From: DASSBR01 sp035708085
GTDB lineage: Bacteria; Pseudomonadota; Gammaproteobacteria; Natronospirales; DASSBR01
Assembly: GCA_035708085.1 (NCBI GenBank)
Contig: DASSTE010000035.1
Location: 10,071-74,070 of the forward strand
Direction of reading: 5' to 3'
Length of the DNA stretch: 64,000 nucleotides
Shown here in pieces: positions 52,808 to 60,895 of this stretch. The notes beneath the pieces were generated by a model. That model made no database searches, was not told the DNA's origin, and saw only the letters and a program-made list of their open reading frames with translations. A program made the position numbers and the translations under genes. How positions within the stretch are numbered: the first letter of the stretch is position 1; each line of letters begins with the position of its first letter.

Positions 52808-52921
52808 TCAACCTTGACGCTGCTTGTGGCGTGCGTCCGAGCAGATCACCCGGACCACACCGCCGCGGCGGATGATCTTGCAATGGCGGCACATTTTTTT
52901 GACTGATGCTCTAACTTTCAC
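52808..52921 (-). CDS. rpmJ: 50S ribosomal protein L36 (GTG start)
   Basis: 37 residues, too small for routine gene lists. Starts with GTG (MKVRASVKKMCRHCKIIRRG), preceded by GAGAG. Zinc ligands C11, C14, C27 and H32 make it the zinc-binding form. It sits directly between secY and rpsM, without infA, as in gammaproteobacteria. The space to secY is filled by a heptamer element. Confidence 0.95.
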   Translation of the reverse strand: MKVRASVKKMCRHCKIIRRGGVVRVICSDARHKQRQG

Positions 52922-52977
52922 GTTTCTCTCCAAACGAAGGCGGACTTCCGGCTTTCCGCTCCTCTCAAACCAAGTAC

Positions 52978-53057
52978 CTAGGACTGAGTCGCCAGGACTG
53001 AGTTAAGAAGTAGCCGCTCTTCACTTAGTCCTAGCGACTAGCGACTAGCGACTAGCG
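52978..53057. repeat. CTAGTCG heptamer element, copy 3, between rpmJ and secY
   Basis: On the minus strand it reads three CTAGTCG units, CTAGGACTAAGTGAAGAG, a short variable part, ACTCAGTCCTGGCGACTC and AGTCCTAG. This is the same layout as copy 1 at 29909-30017, in opposite orientation. The first CTAG contains the secY stop codon (53052-53054). It fills most of the 130-bp gap in the spc operon. Confidence 0.85.
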
Positions 53058-54389
53058 CAGGCTTCCTGCGCTTCCATAGCCTTTCAGGTTCGCCTTCTTC
53101 ATCAAGCCTTCGTACTGGTGCGACATCATCAGCGCCTGCATTTGCGCCATGAAGTCCATGACCACCACGACGATGATCAGCAGCGATGTGCCTCCGAAAT
53201 AGAACGGCACATTGGCGTAGATCTGCAAAAAGTTCGGCAGCAGGCAGACTGCGGTCACGTACAACGCACCCCACAGGGTCAGCTTCGACAGCACGTTATC
53301 GATGTAGTTGGCCGTCTGCTTGCCGGGGCGGATACCGGGAATGAATGCGCCCGACTTCTTCAGATTGTCCGCCGTCTCCTGCGAATTGAACACCAGCGCG
53401 GTATAGAAAAAGCAGAAGAAGATAATCAGCGCCGAGTACACGACCACCCACACGGGCTGGCCCGGCGACAGCACCGCCGAAAACGTCTGCAACCACTCAA
53501 GTCCGCTGTTGGTGCCGACCCACTGGCCGATCGTCGACGGGAACATCAGGATGCTGATCGCGAAGATCGGGGGGATGACGCCGGACATGTTGAGCTTCAG
53601 CGGCAGGTGCGAACTCTGCGCTGCGTACATCCGCCGACCCTGCTGGCGCTTGGCGTAGTTGACGGTGATCCGCCGCTGGCCGCGCTCGACGAAGACGACG
53701 AACGCAGTCACGCCTATCGCCATGATGAAGATCACCAGGGCGAGCAGCGGCGACAGGGTGCCGTTGCGCACCAGCTCCAGGCTGCCGCTGACCGCGGCAG
53801 GCAGGCCGGCGACAATGCCGACCAGGATCAGCATCGATATGCCGTTGCCGATCGCGCGTTCGGTCATCTGCTCGCCGAGCCACATCAGGAACATGGTGCC
53901 GGTGGTAAGCGCAATCGTGGCGACGAACAGGAATCCGACGCCCGGAGCGATAGCCACGCCCTCATTCTGCAGCGCAATCGCGGCGCCGGCCGACTGGAAC
54001 AGCCCGAGCGCCAGCGTCGAATACCGCGTGTAGGCGGTGATCTTGCGCTGGCCGGCCTGACCTTCCTTCTTCAACTGCTCGAGGCTCGGCATGACGGCCG
54101 TCAGCAGCTGGATGATGATCGACGCGGAAATGTACGGCATGATGCCGAGCGCGAAGATGCTCATCCGCTTCAGCGCGCCGCCCGAGAACATGTTGAACAT
54201 GTCTAGCAGCGTGCCCGAGTGCTGGTTGAACAGGCGCGCGAGCGCCGCCGGATCGACACCCGGCACCGGGATGTGCGTGCCCAGACGATAAACGACCAGC
54301 GCGCCGGCCAGGTACAGCAGGCGCTGGCGCAGATCTTTCAGCTTGCCGATATCGGCGAGCGAGCCCATGCTTGAGGCTGATTTGGCCAC
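53052..54389 (-). CDS. secY: Protein translocase subunit SecY
   Basis: 445 residues with ten membrane segments. LRQRLLYLAGALVVYRLGTHIPVPGVD, the plug region and GIRPGKQTANYIDNVLSKLTL are typical. Central channel of the Sec system in the inner membrane. It overlaps rplO by 1 nt; its stop lies in the heptamer element. Confidence 0.98.
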   Translation of the reverse strand: MAKSASSMGSLADIGKLKDLRQRLLYLAGALVVYRLGTHIPVPGVDPAALARLFNQHSGTLLDMFNMFSGGALKRMSIFALGIMPYISASIIIQLLTAVMPSLEQLKKEGQAGQRKITAYTRYSTLALGLFQSAGAAIALQNEGVAIAPGVGFLFVATIALTTGTMFLMWLGEQMTERAIGNGISMLILVGIVAGLPAAVSGSLELVRNGTLSPLLALVIFIMAIGVTAFVVFVERGQRRITVNYAKRQQGRRMYAAQSSHLPLKLNMSGVIPPIFAISILMFPSTIGQWVGTNSGLEWLQTFSAVLSPGQPVWVVVYSALIIFFCFFYTALVFNSQETADNLKKSGAFIPGIRPGKQTANYIDNVLSKLTLWGALYVTAVCLLPNFLQIYANVPFYFGGTSLLIIVVVVMDFMAQMQALMMSHQYEGLMKKANLKGYGSAGSLR

Positions 54390-54829
54390 TAGCCCTCCAC
54401 GCTGACGCTGCCGCCAGCGGCTTCAATTGCCTTGCGTGCACCGGCGGTCGCGCCGACGCCGACGAGCTTGACGGCCTTGTCGAGCTTGCCCGACAGGATA
54501 ACTTTGGCGCGTTCGGCCTGCACCGGCACGACGCCGGCGGCCTTGAGCGCGGCCAGGTCGACCGTTTCCGCTTCAACATGCTGCAGTTCGTTCAGGCGCA
54601 CTTCCGCAACCCGCGCACTGATGCGCGAGCGGAAGCCGAACTTCGGCAGGCGCCGCTGAATCGGCATCTGGCCGCCTTCGAACCCGACCTTGTGATAGCC
54701 GCCCGCGCGCGCCTTCTGGCCCTTGTGACCCTTGCCGGAGGTCTTGCCCCAGCCGGAGCCCAGACCGCGGCCGATTCGCTTGGCGTCAGTTTTGGCACCT
54801 GCTGCCGGCGATAAATCGTTCAATCGCAT
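54389..54829 (-). CDS. rplO: 50S ribosomal protein L15
   Basis: 146 residues. MRLNDLSPAAGAKTDAKRIGRGLGSGWGKTSGKGHKGQKAR is diagnostic, with the basic Gly-rich N-terminal extension that threads into 23S rRNA. It overlaps secY by 1 nt, as is common in spc operons. Confidence 0.98.
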   Translation of the reverse strand: MRLNDLSPAAGAKTDAKRIGRGLGSGWGKTSGKGHKGQKARAGGYHKVGFEGGQMPIQRRLPKFGFRSRISARVAEVRLNELQHVEAETVDLAALKAAGVVPVQAERAKVILSGKLDKAVKLVGVGATAGARKAIEAAGGSVSVEG

Positions 54830-54830
54830 G

Positions 54831-55025
54831 TCAGACTTCCTCCACCTTCAGCATGTAGTCGATCTTCGCGATCATGCCACGATGCTCCGGGGTGTCGTTG
54901 ACGACGACGCTGTGATGCATCCGCCTGAGGCCCAGGCCGCGCACGCAGGCGCGGTGCTTCTCGAGCCGGCCGTGGAAGCTCTTGACCAGCGTCAGTTTCA
55001 ATTGTTTGGCTTTGGCCTTCGCCAT
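54831..55025 (-). CDS. rpmD: 50S ribosomal protein L30
   Basis: 64 residues. LKLTLVKSFHGRLEKHRACVRGLGLRRMHHSVVVNDTPEHRGMI is typical of the short bacterial L30. Lies 1 nt before rplO and 2 nt after rpsE. Confidence 0.97.
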   Translation of the reverse strand: MAKAKAKQLKLTLVKSFHGRLEKHRACVRGLGLRRMHHSVVVNDTPEHRGMIAKIDYMLKVEEV

Positions 55026-55027
55026 GA

Positions 55028-55534
55028 TCAGGCCCTCAGTTCTTCGACCGACTTGCCGCGCTTGGCCGCGATCGACTCCGGCGACTGGCCTTCGGTCAGC
55101 GCACGCATGGTCGCGCGCACAATGTTGATCGGGTTGCGGGAGCCGTAGCTCTTGGCGAGCACGTTGTGCACGCCGGCCACTTCGAGCACCGCGCGCATCG
55201 CACCGCCTGCGATGACGCCGGTACCTTCCGACGCCGGCTGCAGGTACACCCGGGTTGCGCCGTGGCGCGCCTTGCGAGCATAGTGCAGCGTGCCGTCCAG
55301 CAGGTGCACCTTCTGCATGTTCTTGCGCGCGGCTTCCATACCTTTCTGGATCGCGGCGGGTACTTCACGGGCCTTGCCGTAGCCGAAGCCGACGCGGCCG
55401 TCGCCGTCGCCGACCACTGTCAGCGCGGTAAAGCCGAATTGCCGGCCGCCCTTGACGACCTTGGCCACGCGATTGACCGTTACGAGCTTTTCGTTCAGAT
55501 CGTCGGTCGCCCGGGGATTGTCGGATCTCGCCAT
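55028..55534 (-). CDS. rpsE: 30S ribosomal protein S5
   Basis: 168 residues. LNEKLVTVNRVAKVVKGGRQFGFTALTVVGDGDGRVGFGYGKAREVPAAI is the S5 double-stranded-RNA-binding domain. It contributes to decoding fidelity and mRNA entry. Confidence 0.98.
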   Translation of the reverse strand: MARSDNPRATDDLNEKLVTVNRVAKVVKGGRQFGFTALTVVGDGDGRVGFGYGKAREVPAAIQKGMEAARKNMQKVHLLDGTLHYARKARHGATRVYLQPASEGTGVIAGGAMRAVLEVAGVHNVLAKSYGSRNPINIVRATMRALTEGQSPESIAAKRGKSVEELRA

Positions 55535-55545
55535 ACGTCTCTACC

Positions 55546-55911
55546 TTAAAATTGAAGACCGTTTTCGCGCGCGGCATCCGCCAGCGCCTTGATGCGGCCG
55601 TGATAGCGGAAGCCGGAACGGTCGAACGCCACACGTTCGATACCGGCCGCCTTCGCCTTGTCGGCAATGGCCTTGCCCACCGCCTGCGCGGCAGCGACGT
55701 TGCCGGTGCCCTTCAGACCCGAGCGGATATCCGCCTCCAGCGTCGAGGCCGCAGCCATGACGCGATCGCCCTCCGGCGCAATCACCTGGGCGTAAATATG
55801 CATCGGCGTGCGGTGCACCGTCAGGCGCGCCGCCTCGAGTTGCCGGATGCGGGCACGGGCGCGCTGCGCGCGGCGCAGCCGGGATGCCTTTTTGTCGATA
55901 TTCGTTGCCAT
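55546..55911 (-). CDS. rplR: 50S ribosomal protein L18
   Basis: 121 residues. Basic N-terminus (DKKASRLRRAQRARARIRQLEAARLTVHRTPMHIYAQVI) and the C-terminal FDRSGFRYHGRIKALADAARENGLQF are typical. Binds 5S rRNA with L5; 11 nt before rpsE. Confidence 0.98.
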   Translation of the reverse strand: MATNIDKKASRLRRAQRARARIRQLEAARLTVHRTPMHIYAQVIAPEGDRVMAAASTLEADIRSGLKGTGNVAAAQAVGKAIADKAKAAGIERVAFDRSGFRYHGRIKALADAARENGLQF

Positions 55912-55913
55912 AA

Positions 55914-56450
55914 CTACTTCTTCTTCGCCTCTTTCCGCACCACGCGCTCATCGGCATAACGCACGCCCTTGCCCTTGTACGGCTCGGGCGGCCGGAAGGC
56001 GCGAATCTCCGCCGCGACCTGGCCGACCTTCTGCTTGTCGACACCCTTGACGACGACCTCAGTCTGGCTCGGCGTCTCGATCGTGATGCCGTCCGGCACC
56101 GGATAGTTGACCGGGTGCGAGAAGCCGAGCGTCAGGTTGAGCTGCTTGCCCTGCGCCTGCGCACGATAGCCGACGCCGACGAGTTCCAGCTTACGCTCAA
56201 ACCCTTCCGTCACGCCCTTGACGATATTCGCCAGCAGCGCGCGCGTGGTACCCGCCATCGCCACCTGGTCGCCGGCGGGGCTCGCATCGCTGACCTGCAG
56301 CGCGCCGTCCTCGCCCGTCGCCACCTTGATCGCCGGATGCACGTCGAAGTCGAGGGCGCCCTTCGGACCCTTGACGTTCAACTGTTGGCCGTTCTGTTTG
56401 ACCTCGACGCCTTTCGGCAGTATGACGGGTCGTTTCGCTACTCTGGACAT
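55914..56450 (-). CDS. rplF: 50S ribosomal protein L6
   Basis: 178 residues. Two repeated L6 folds, ending with the signature PEPYKGKGVRYADERVVRKEAKKK. It sits near the factor-binding region of the large subunit. 2 nt before rplR. Confidence 0.98.
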   Translation of the reverse strand: MSRVAKRPVILPKGVEVKQNGQQLNVKGPKGALDFDVHPAIKVATGEDGALQVSDASPAGDQVAMAGTTRALLANIVKGVTEGFERKLELVGVGYRAQAQGKQLNLTLGFSHPVNYPVPDGITIETPSQTEVVVKGVDKQKVGQVAAEIRAFRPPEPYKGKGVRYADERVVRKEAKKK

Positions 56451-56460
56451 AATGATGTTC

Positions 56461-56856
56461 CTATGACACCACGCACAGCACTTCGCCGCCGTGACCGGCA
56501 GCGCGCGCGGCGCGGTCCGTCATGACGCCGCTCGAAGTGGAAATGATCGCCACACCGAGCCCGCCCAGCACTTTCGGCAGCGCGTCCTTGCCGCGGTAAA
56601 TCCTGAGGCCGGACTTGCTGACCCGCTGCAGGTTGCTGATTACCGGCTTGCCGTCGTAATACTTGAGCGTCACCGTCAGCGTCGGCTTGCCGTCGGTCTC
56701 GCCGTTCACGTAGTCGGCGATGTAGCCCTCTTCCTTCAGCACCCGCGCGATTTCGGTTTTCGCCTTCGATGCCGGCATCGACACGTCTACCTTGCGCGCG
56801 GTCTGGGCGTTGCGGATGCGCGTCAGCATATCGGCGATGGGATCATTCATGCTCAT
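56461..56856 (-). CDS. rpsH: 30S ribosomal protein S8
   Basis: 131 residues. MNDPIADMLTRIRNAQ at the start and the conserved GVAIISTSSGVMTDRAARAAGHGGEVLC end. Primary 16S binder, and in E. coli the translational repressor of the spc operon. The first codon, MSMNDP, has two nearby ATG choices. Confidence 0.98.
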   Translation of the reverse strand: MSMNDPIADMLTRIRNAQTARKVDVSMPASKAKTEIARVLKEEGYIADYVNGETDGKPTLTVTLKYYDGKPVISNLQRVSKSGLRIYRGKDALPKVLGGLGVAIISTSSGVMTDRAARAAGHGGEVLCVVS

Positions 56857-56865
56857 ATAACGTTC

Positions 56866-57171
56866 CTACCAGCTCGCCTTGCGCAGGCCCGGCACGTCGC
56901 CGCGCAGCGCCGCCTCGCGCAGCTTGTTGCGCCCCAGGCCGAATTTGCGATACACGCCATGCACGCGGCCGGTCAACTGGCAGCGTTCGTTCAGGCGCAC
57001 CGGGCTGCCGTCGCGCGGCAGCTTCGCCAGCTTCGCCACCGCATCATGCCGCTCTTCCATCGGCGTGTCGGGGCTCTTGATGATCCGCTTCAGTTCCGCG
57101 CGTCGGGCGGCATATTTCGCCACCATCTTCCGGCGCTTGATCTCGCGGTTGATCATCGATGTCTTCGCCAT
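56866..57171 (-). CDS. rpsN: 30S ribosomal protein S14
   Basis: 101 residues, the long zinc-free form (no CxxC pair). KTSMINREIKRRKMVAKYAARRAELKRI and the C-terminal RKFGLGRNKLREAALRGDVPGLRKASW are diagnostic. It lies 153 nt after rplE, an unusually wide gap for this operon. Confidence 0.98.
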   Translation of the reverse strand: MAKTSMINREIKRRKMVAKYAARRAELKRIIKSPDTPMEERHDAVAKLAKLPRDGSPVRLNERCQLTGRVHGVYRKFGLGRNKLREAALRGDVPGLRKASW

Positions 57172-57196
57172 GTCTCGTCCTCAGATTCCAAATTAA

Positions 57197-57311
57197 CCCT
57201 GAACAAGCCATCCTGGCTTTTTCAGAGACGAAAATCGAAAATGCGATTTTCGATTTCCTTCATTTTTCAATCGCTGCGCGATCGAAAAATGGCGGCAAAT
57301 CCGTTTACCGC
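57197..57311. repeat. Hairpin-rich spacer between rplE and rpsN
   Basis: At least three small inverted repeats: AAGCCATCCTGGCTT, GAAAATCG with CGATTTTC, and TTTTTC-ATCG with CGAT-GAAAAA. The stretch is AT-richer than its surroundings. It looks like one or more inserted palindromic elements. No promoter is obvious. Confidence 0.6.
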
Positions 57312-57336
57312 AGGAACCTCTGACTCAGAGGTTCCT
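57312..57336. repeat. Perfect 12-bp inverted repeat over the rplE stop codon
   Basis: AGGAACCTCTGA (57312-57323), one C, TCAGAGGTTCCT (57325-57336). The right arm encodes the last codons of L5 (Arg-Asn-Leu-stop); the left arm is an inverted copy of the gene end. Confidence 0.85.
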
Positions 57337-57867
57337 AAACGGGAAGCTGAACGCCTTGAGCAGCGCGCGGCCTTCCTCGTCGGTCTTCGCCGTGGTCGTG
57401 ATGGTGATGTCCATACCACGCACGGCGTCGATCTTGTCGTACTCGATTTCCGGAAAAATGATCTGCTCGCGCACGCCCAGCGTGTAATTGCCGCGGCCGT
57501 CGAACGCGCGGGCGTTGAGGCCGCGAAAGTCACGCACGCGCGGCAGCGCGATGTTGATCAACCGGTCCAGGAACTCGTACATCCGCTGGCGGCGCAAGGT
57601 CACCTTGCAGCCGATCGGCCAGCCTTCGCGAATCTTGAAGCCGGCGACCGACTTGCGTGCATGCGTCACGATCGGCTTCTGCCCCGCAATCCGCGCCATG
57701 TCGCCGACGGCGTTGTCGACGATCTTCTTGTCGCCAACCGCCTCGCCAAGACCCATGTTCAGCGTGATCTTGGTAATGCGCGGGATTTCCATGACGTTCT
57801 TGTAGCCGAACTCGTCGCTCAGCTGCTTCGTCACGTTGTCCCGGTAATATTGCTGCAATCTTGCCAT
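57325..57867 (-). CDS. rplE: 50S ribosomal protein L5
   Basis: 180 residues from MARLQQYYRDNV; an ATG at 57942 is inside rplX and rejected. PRITKITLNMGLGEAVGDKKI and RDFRGLNARAFDGRGNYTLGVREQIIFPEI are diagnostic. Binds 5S rRNA and P-site tRNA. Its 3' end forms one arm of a 25-bp palindrome. Confidence 0.98.
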   Translation of the reverse strand: MARLQQYYRDNVTKQLSDEFGYKNVMEIPRITKITLNMGLGEAVGDKKIVDNAVGDMARIAGQKPIVTHARKSVAGFKIREGWPIGCKVTLRRQRMYEFLDRLINIALPRVRDFRGLNARAFDGRGNYTLGVREQIIFPEIEYDKIDAVRGMDITITTTAKTDEEGRALLKAFSFPFRNL

Positions 57868-57868
57868 C

Positions 57869-58183
57869 TTAGACGTCCACGACTTCGTTGTCGGACTTGA
57901 AATACCGGACCTTGCGGCCGTCCTCAAGCAGGCGGAACCCAACCCGGTCGCCCTTCTTCGCCATCGGGTTGTAGATCATCACGTTGGAGACGTGGATCGA
58001 CATTTCGCGATCGACGATGCCGCCGGTCACACCCGCGTTCGGGTTCGGCCGCACGTGCTTCTTGGCGACGTTGACGCCTTCGATCACCACGCGGTCGCCG
58101 GTCACCTTGAGGACCGGACCGCGACGGCCCTTGTCCTTGCCGGCGATGACGATGACTTCGTCGCCTTTTTTGATCCTGAGCAT
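57869..58183 (-). CDS. rplX: 50S ribosomal protein L24
   Basis: 104 residues. KOW motif at the N-terminus (KKGDEVIVIAGKDKGRRGPVLKV). Assembly initiator of the large subunit; 1 nt before rplE and 12 nt after rplN. Confidence 0.98.
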   Translation of the reverse strand: MLRIKKGDEVIVIAGKDKGRRGPVLKVTGDRVVIEGVNVAKKHVRPNPNAGVTGGIVDREMSIHVSNVMIYNPMAKKGDRVGFRLLEDGRKVRYFKSDNEVVDV

Positions 58184-58195
58184 CTTGAGTCTCCG

Positions 58196-58564
58196 TTACA
58201 GCACTTCGGGCGCCAGCGAAATGATTCGCATGAAGCGCTCGGTGCGCAGCTCGCGCGTCACGGGCCCGAAAATCCGGGTACCGATCGGCTCGAGCTTATT
58301 GTTCAGCAGCACGGCCGCATTGCCGTCGAAGCGGATCAGCGAGCCGTCGGGCCGGCGCACGCCTTTCTTCGTCCGCACGACCACCGCATTGTAGACTTCG
58401 CCCTTCTTGACGCGGCCGCGCGGAATCGCGTCGTTGACGCTGACCTTGATCACGTCGCCGATGCGCGCGTAGCGGCGCTTCGACCCGCCGAGCACCTTGA
58501 TACAGCGGATATGGCGCGCGCCGCTGTTGTCGGCGGCATCCAGCACTGTCTGCATCTGAATCAT
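58196..58564 (-). CDS. rplN: 50S ribosomal protein L14
   Basis: 122 residues. MIQMQTVLDAADNSGARHIRCIKVLGG is diagnostic. It contacts the small subunit and L19. First gene of the classical spc group, 38 nt after rpsQ. Confidence 0.98.
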   Translation of the reverse strand: MIQMQTVLDAADNSGARHIRCIKVLGGSKRRYARIGDVIKVSVNDAIPRGRVKKGEVYNAVVVRTKKGVRRPDGSLIRFDGNAAVLLNNKLEPIGTRIFGPVTRELRTERFMRIISLAPEVL

Positions 58565-58602
58565 GAATCGATCCCGTTACTGCGTTGAATATCCGCGGGC
58601 CG

Positions 58603-58872
58603 TCAGGCGACCGTCGCGCGCTCCACAATTTCGACCAGCGTCCATGCCTTGCGCTTCGACAGCGGCCGGCAGGGCGTAATGGTGACGGTGTCGCCTTCCT
58701 GGCACTGGTTGTCGGCGTCGTGCGCCACCAGCTTCGTCCGGCGACGGATGTACTTGCCGTACAGCGGATGCTTGACCAGCCGCTCGACGACGACCGTAAT
58801 GGTCTTGTCCATCTTGTTGCTGGCGACCTTGCCGGTCACCGTCCGGGTCGGCTTTTCGTTCGTCTCGCTCAT
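58603..58872 (-). CDS. rpsQ: 30S ribosomal protein S17
   Basis: 89 residues. RTVTGKVASNKMDKTITVVVERLVKHPLYGKYIRRRTK is the S17 OB fold. Its ATG overlaps the rpmC stop by 4 nt. Last gene of the S10 group. Confidence 0.98.
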   Translation of the reverse strand: MSETNEKPTRTVTGKVASNKMDKTITVVVERLVKHPLYGKYIRRRTKLVAHDADNQCQEGDTVTITPCRPLSKRKAWTLVEIVERATVA

Positions 58873-59063
58873 GCTTCGGCTCTCTGCTCGTTAAGCACCG
58901 TCTTGATCCGCGCGATATCGCGCTTGACCTTGCTGAGCTGGTCGGTGCGCGCCAACTGGCCGCTGCCGGCCTGCATGCGCAGGTTGAACAGCTCACGCTT
59001 CAGCGCCAGCAATTCCTCGCCCAGTTCCTTCGCGCTCTTCGCGCGCAATTCGTTTGCTCTCAT
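58869..59063 (-). CDS. rpmC: 50S ribosomal protein L29
   Basis: 64 residues from MRANELRAKSAKELGEEL; a GTG one codon earlier is possible. Two-helix protein at the exit tunnel that helps dock trigger factor and SRP. It overlaps rplP by 1 nt and rpsQ by 4 nt. Confidence 0.97.
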   Translation of the reverse strand: MRANELRAKSAKELGEELLALKRELFNLRMQAGSGQLARTDQLSKVKRDIARIKTVLNEQRAEA

Positions 59064-59476
59064 CACATCACCGTCCGGCTGACAAACGCGGTGGTCACCG
59101 GCAACTTCGCCGCCGCAAGCCGGAATGCCTCGCGGGCGACTTCCTCGCTGACGCCTTCCATTTCATACAGCATGCGACCCGGCTGGATCTTGGCTACCCA
59201 GTACTCGACGTTGCCCTTGCCGTTGCCCATGCGCACTTCAAGCGGCTTCTTGGTCACCGGCACGTCCGGAAAAATCCGGATCCAGATCTTGCCGCCGCGC
59301 TTGACGTAGCGCGTCATCGCGCGCCGCGCCGCCTCGATCTGGCGCGCGGTAATGCGCCCGCGACCGATCGCCTTCAGGCCGAACTCGCCGAAATCGACAC
59401 TATTGCCGACTTGGGCCAGGCCGCGATTCTTGCCTTTCTGCTGCTTGCGGAAGCGCGTTCGCTTTGGTTGTAGCAT
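59063..59476 (-). CDS. rplP: 50S ribosomal protein L16
   Basis: 137 residues. MLQPKRTRFRKQQKGKNRGLAQVGNSVDFGEFGLKA is diagnostic, and it keeps the conserved RPGRMLYEMEG-like loop. Needed for A-site tRNA binding. It lies 102 nt after rpsC, the gap being filled by a repeat. Confidence 0.98.
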   Translation of the reverse strand: MLQPKRTRFRKQQKGKNRGLAQVGNSVDFGEFGLKAIGRGRITARQIEAARRAMTRYVKRGGKIWIRIFPDVPVTKKPLEVRMGNGKGNVEYWVAKIQPGRMLYEMEGVSEEVAREAFRLAAAKLPVTTAFVSRTVM

Positions 59477-59489
59477 CGATTACTCCGTA

Positions 59490-59577
59490 ATCGGGTGAAG
59501 GGTTAAAGGTGAAGGGTTAAAGGGAGAAAATACATCTCGTACCTTTTAACCTTCGACCTTTTACCTTTGACCCGCCT
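59490..59577. repeat. TTAACCC-type inverted repeat between rpsC and rplP
   Basis: GGGTGAAGGGTTAAAGGTG with further AAGGGTTAAAGG on the left faces CCTTTTAACCTTCGACC and TTTTACCTTTGACCC on the right, forming a long imperfect hairpin around AGAAAATACATCTCGTA. It has the same design as 63456-63536. It fills almost the whole intergenic gap. Confidence 0.8.
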
Positions 59578-59578
59578 T

Positions 59579-60253
59579 CTATACCTTCGCCGTCTTCTCG
59601 GCCGCGCCCTCGCCGAGGCTCGCGGTGTCGAGAATCTCGCCTTTGAATATCCACACCTTGACGCCGATAACGCCGTACGTGGTGCGTGCTTCGGTAAAGC
59701 CGTAGTCGATGTCCGCACGCAACGTGTGCAGCGGGACGCGGCCCTCGCGATACCACTCGCTGCGGGCAATTTCGGCGCCGTTCAGACGGCCGGAGACCCG
59801 CACCTTGATGCCGAGCGCGCCGAGGCGCATCGTGTTGGTTACCGCACGACGCATTGCGCGGCGGAACATGATGCGGCGCTCGAGCTGCTGCGCAATGCTT
59901 TCGGCAACCAGCTGCGCATCCAGCTCCGGCTTGCGAATCTCCTCGATGTTGACGTGCACGGGCACGTCCAGCATGCCGGTCAGTTCCTTGCGCAGCGCTT
60001 CAATGTCCTCGCCTTTCTTGCCGATCACCATGCCGGGGCGGGCGGTGTGGATCGTGATCAGCGCAGCCTTCGCCGGGCGCTCAATCTGGATCCGGCTCAC
60101 CGACGCCTGCTTCAGGCGCTCCTTCAGGAAATCGCGAATCTTGATGTCGGTCAGCAGCGCCTTGCCGTAGCTTTTGCTGTCCGCATACCACTTCGAATTC
60201 CAGTCGGCCGACACGCCGAGGCGAAACCCGATCGGATGAACTTTATGACCCAT
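59579..60253 (-). CDS. rpsC: 30S ribosomal protein S3
   Basis: 224 residues (E. coli 233). MGHKVHPIGFRLGVSADWNSKWYA, the KH domain (ARPGMVIGKKGEDIEALRKEL) and the C-terminal GVIGVKVWIFKGE are diagnostic. Forms the mRNA entry channel. The tail is shorter than in E. coli. Confidence 0.98.
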   Translation of the reverse strand: MGHKVHPIGFRLGVSADWNSKWYADSKSYGKALLTDIKIRDFLKERLKQASVSRIQIERPAKAALITIHTARPGMVIGKKGEDIEALRKELTGMLDVPVHVNIEEIRKPELDAQLVAESIAQQLERRIMFRRAMRRAVTNTMRLGALGIKVRVSGRLNGAEIARSEWYREGRVPLHTLRADIDYGFTEARTTYGVIGVKVWIFKGEILDTASLGEGAAEKTAKV

Positions 60254-60267
60254 ACGGTCCTACTCCG

Positions 60268-60597
60268 CTAGTCCGCGACCGTCACGGTAATGTGACTGGT
60301 GCGTTTCAGAATCTGGTTGCCACGCCCCTTGGCGCGTGCACGAAAACGCTTCATCGTCGGCCCTTCGTCGACCTGGATGCGCGCGACCTTGAGTTCGTCG
60401 ATGTCCGCACCCTCGTTGTGCTCGGCGTTGGCAATTGCCGACTCCAGCACTTTGCGCACCAGCACCGCCGCCGCCTTGGGGCTGAACGTCAGCGTCTGCA
60501 GCGCCTGCTCGACGGGCTTGCCGCGCACCTGGTCCGCGACCAGGCGGGCCTTCTGCGCGGAAATTCGCGCGAACCTATGTTTTGCCGCCACTTGCAT
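60268..60597 (-). CDS. rplV: 50S ribosomal protein L22
   Basis: 109 residues. ARISAQKARLVADQVRGKPVEQAL and the tunnel hairpin tip RFRARAKGRGNQILKRTSHITVTV are diagnostic. Lines the exit tunnel; macrolide-contact loop appears normal. 10 nt after rpsS. Confidence 0.98.
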   Translation of the reverse strand: MQVAAKHRFARISAQKARLVADQVRGKPVEQALQTLTFSPKAAAVLVRKVLESAIANAEHNEGADIDELKVARIQVDEGPTMKRFRARAKGRGNQILKRTSHITVTVAD

Positions 60598-60607
60598 GAC
60601 CCGCTCC

Positions 60608-60880
60608 TTACTTCGTCTTCCGGTCGCCGGAATGGCCCTTGAACGTGCGCGTCACGGCGAATTCGCCAAGCTTGTGCCCGACCATGTTTTCGCTGACCAG
60701 CACCGGTACGTGCTGGCGGCCGTTGTGGATCGCCAGTGTCAGGCCGACCATTTCAGGCGTGATCATGGAACGGCGCGACCAGGTCTTCACCGGTCGCCGG
60801 CTGTTGGCCGCCACCGCCGCCTCGACCTTTTTGGCCAGATGCGGATCGACGAACGGTCCTTTTTTGATCGAACGTGGCAC
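60608..60880 (-). CDS. rpsS: 30S ribosomal protein S19
   Basis: 90 residues. MPRSIKKGPFVDPHLAKKVEAA and WSRRSMITPEMVGLTLAIHNGRQHVPV are diagnostic. Head protein pairing with S13; 15 nt after rplB. Confidence 0.98.
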   Translation of the reverse strand: MPRSIKKGPFVDPHLAKKVEAAVAANSRRPVKTWSRRSMITPEMVGLTLAIHNGRQHVPVLVSENMVGHKLGEFAVTRTFKGHSGDRKTK

Positions 60881-60895
60881 GTTAAGTAACCTCTA

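Noticed and set aside
57172..57324. Promoter in the rplE-rpsN gap
   Set aside because: AT-rich hairpins are present, but no acceptable -35/-10 pair on the minus strand was found.
56491..57900. 469-codon plus-strand open frame opposite rpsH, rpsN and rplE
   Set aside because: Covers several certain ribosomal protein genes on the other strand.
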